From: Methylococcaceae bacterium
GTDB taxonomy: Bacteria > Pseudomonadota > Gammaproteobacteria > Methylococcales > Methylococcaceae
Direction: 5' to 3'
DNA: 32,028 nucleotides
Assembly (NCBI GenBank): GCA_004299145.1
Contig: SCQD01000174.1
Coordinates: 1 to 32,028, forward strand
The notes beneath the pieces are model-generated. The model was not told the origin of the DNA. It searched no databases and worked only from the letters and a program-made list of their open reading frames with translations. A program made the position numbers and the translations under genes. Of this stretch, positions 31,083 through 32,028 are shown piece by piece. Each line of letters starts with the position of its first letter. Positions within the stretch are counted from its first letter, which is position 1.

Positions 31083-32028
31083 ATGGTTAAAACAATAATG
31101 CCTTCCGGTAATGGAAACATTAATGACGATGTTACCGGTGGAAGCCCAGCGGTAACGTCATCCGGCATTAGTCGCGGCATGATGATCATTGCACTGGTGT
31201 TTTTCATGGGGCTTATGTCCGCCGGTTATGCCATTAATGTTTATACTCAGTCAGTGGATGCGCTGGTCGAAGACACCAAAACCAGTGCCGAACAGTTTGA
31301 AAAACTATTTAATGACCGCGTAGAAACCCGTTTGGAAACCCTTAAGCTTGCCATGCTGTCCCTGTTGCAAAATGGCGCAATGGTTTCTGCGTTCGTGCGC
31401 GATGACCGCGCTGCGCTGATTGCAAGCGTGGCGCCTTTTTTTCAGGACGTGCTGCTGAAACAGTTTCAGATTACTAAACTCGGCTTTTTCACGCCTCCAG
31501 CCACCGTCTATCTCCAGGCGGATGATTTAGGCGTGTTTGGCGCGGATCTTTCCCTGATACGCAAAACCGTGGCTACAGCTACTGGGCGTGGAGAAGTCGT
31601 GATAGGGGTGGAAGCGGGCAAAGATATTATCGGATTGCGCGTGGTTATCCCTATCGTCGATAAAAATCGCGTTCAGGGCGCGATTTCCGTCACTGATCCC
31701 ATTAATAACGCGCTGGACCACGCCAGCGAAATCAGCGGATTGGAATATGCCGTCGGCCTGGACAGAGAACGCGCCGAGCAAACCGAGCATATGTTCGACC
31801 CGAAGATCGACGTTATTCGAGACAGCGATGTTTATTATATTTACTCCTCCCCCACACTCCACCAGTTATTCCGCAACATGGATTTCAATCCTCGTTCGCT
31901 GCATGAAGCGCTGGTACCGTCGGGCAATCGTAAAATGTTCGTCAAGAGTTTTTCGGTTAAAAATTTTGCGGGAAAACCCACCATGGTGGTTTCCAGTGTG
32001 AGCGATTTAACCGAAGCGCTTATCGAAG
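31083..32028 (+). CDS. Membrane sensor protein with dCache-type periplasmic domain (3' truncated by window edge)
   Basis: Open to the end of the window, 315 codons visible. After a polar N-terminus comes a transmembrane helix (MMIIALVFFMGLMSAGYAIN, residues ~35-55), then a helical stalk and a periplasmic sensory domain: DDRAALIASVAPFFQDVLLK, FQITKLGFFTPPATVYLQAD, LSLIRKTVATATGRGEVVIG and LRVVIPIVDKNRVQGAISV. These blocks resemble the double-Cache_3 family (PF14827) seen on chemoreceptors, histidine kinases and diguanylate cyclases. The output domain lies beyond position 32028, so the signalling type is unknown. ATG 31083 was chosen because AAGGA (31071-31075) is 7 bases upstream; ATG 31077 is too close to it. 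Confidence 0.8.
   Translation, partial: MVKTIMPSGNGNINDDVTGGSPAVTSSGISRGMMIIALVFFMGLMSAGYAINVYTQSVDALVEDTKTSAEQFEKLFNDRVETRLETLKLAMLSLLQNGAMVSAFVRDDRAALIASVAPFFQDVLLKQFQITKLGFFTPPATVYLQADDLGVFGADLSLIRKTVATATGRGEVVIGVEAGKDIIGLRVVIPIVDKNRVQGAISVTDPINNALDHASEISGLEYAVGLDRERAEQTEHMFDPKIDVIRDSDVYYIYSSPTLHQLFRNMDFNPRSLHEALVPSGNRKMFVKSFSVKNFAGKPTMVVSSVSDLTEALIE

Overview
The window is a G+C-rich bacterial chromosome segment, most likely from a gammaproteobacterium. The strongest evidence is gene order: recO-pdxJ, and glnD/map divergent from rpsB-tsf-pyrH-frr-uppS-cdsA-dxr-rseP, which is the Pseudomonas-type order. Many intergenic palindromic repeats and a periplasmic MauG/CcpA-type peroxidase would fit a methanotroph-like lineage (Methylococcales), but that placement is inference, not something the sequence proves.

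Layout. 1-1312 is a degraded accessory strip: the start of a leftward gene at the very edge, a VapB-like antitoxin cut short by a GGGGTCA-bounded hairpin, a DUF4160/DUF2442 gene pair with overlapping cistrons, and a scrap of an IS66-type transposase. 1368-4212 holds ispH and a di-heme peroxidase (leftward), then a two-gene rightward module (ribbon-helix-helix-like protein plus small coiled coil). 4217-6928 has a GAF-domain PilB/GspE-type ATPase and rpsT with a TTG start (leftward). 7052-11094 runs rightward: a two-gene ABC-2 exporter, recO-pdxJ, and a HEPN/MNT toxin-antitoxin-like pair. 11091-16879 runs leftward and is the most interesting accessory block: a large two-partner-secretion exoprotein with a duplicated ~184-residue repeat, then a CHASE2 adenylate cyclase, then a secreted DUF928 protein. 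A small A+T-rich orphan gene follows (17025-17375).

17509-29120 is housekeeping: glnD and map leftward, then rpsB, tsf, pyrH, frr, uppS, cdsA, dxr and rseP rightward. These link translation, UMP synthesis, undecaprenyl and CDP-diacylglycerol synthesis, the MEP pathway and envelope-stress proteolysis. Nearly every gap between the genes of this block contains a different palindromic repeat; one even supplies the frr stop codon. After rseP the expected bamA is absent; instead come a DsbC-like disulfide isomerase, an Old Yellow Enzyme and the start of a dCache-type membrane sensor that runs off the window.

No rRNA, tRNA, CRISPR array or complete insertion sequence was seen. Many long open frames antisense to ispH, ccpA, pilB, the exoprotein and glnD are shadows and are left out.
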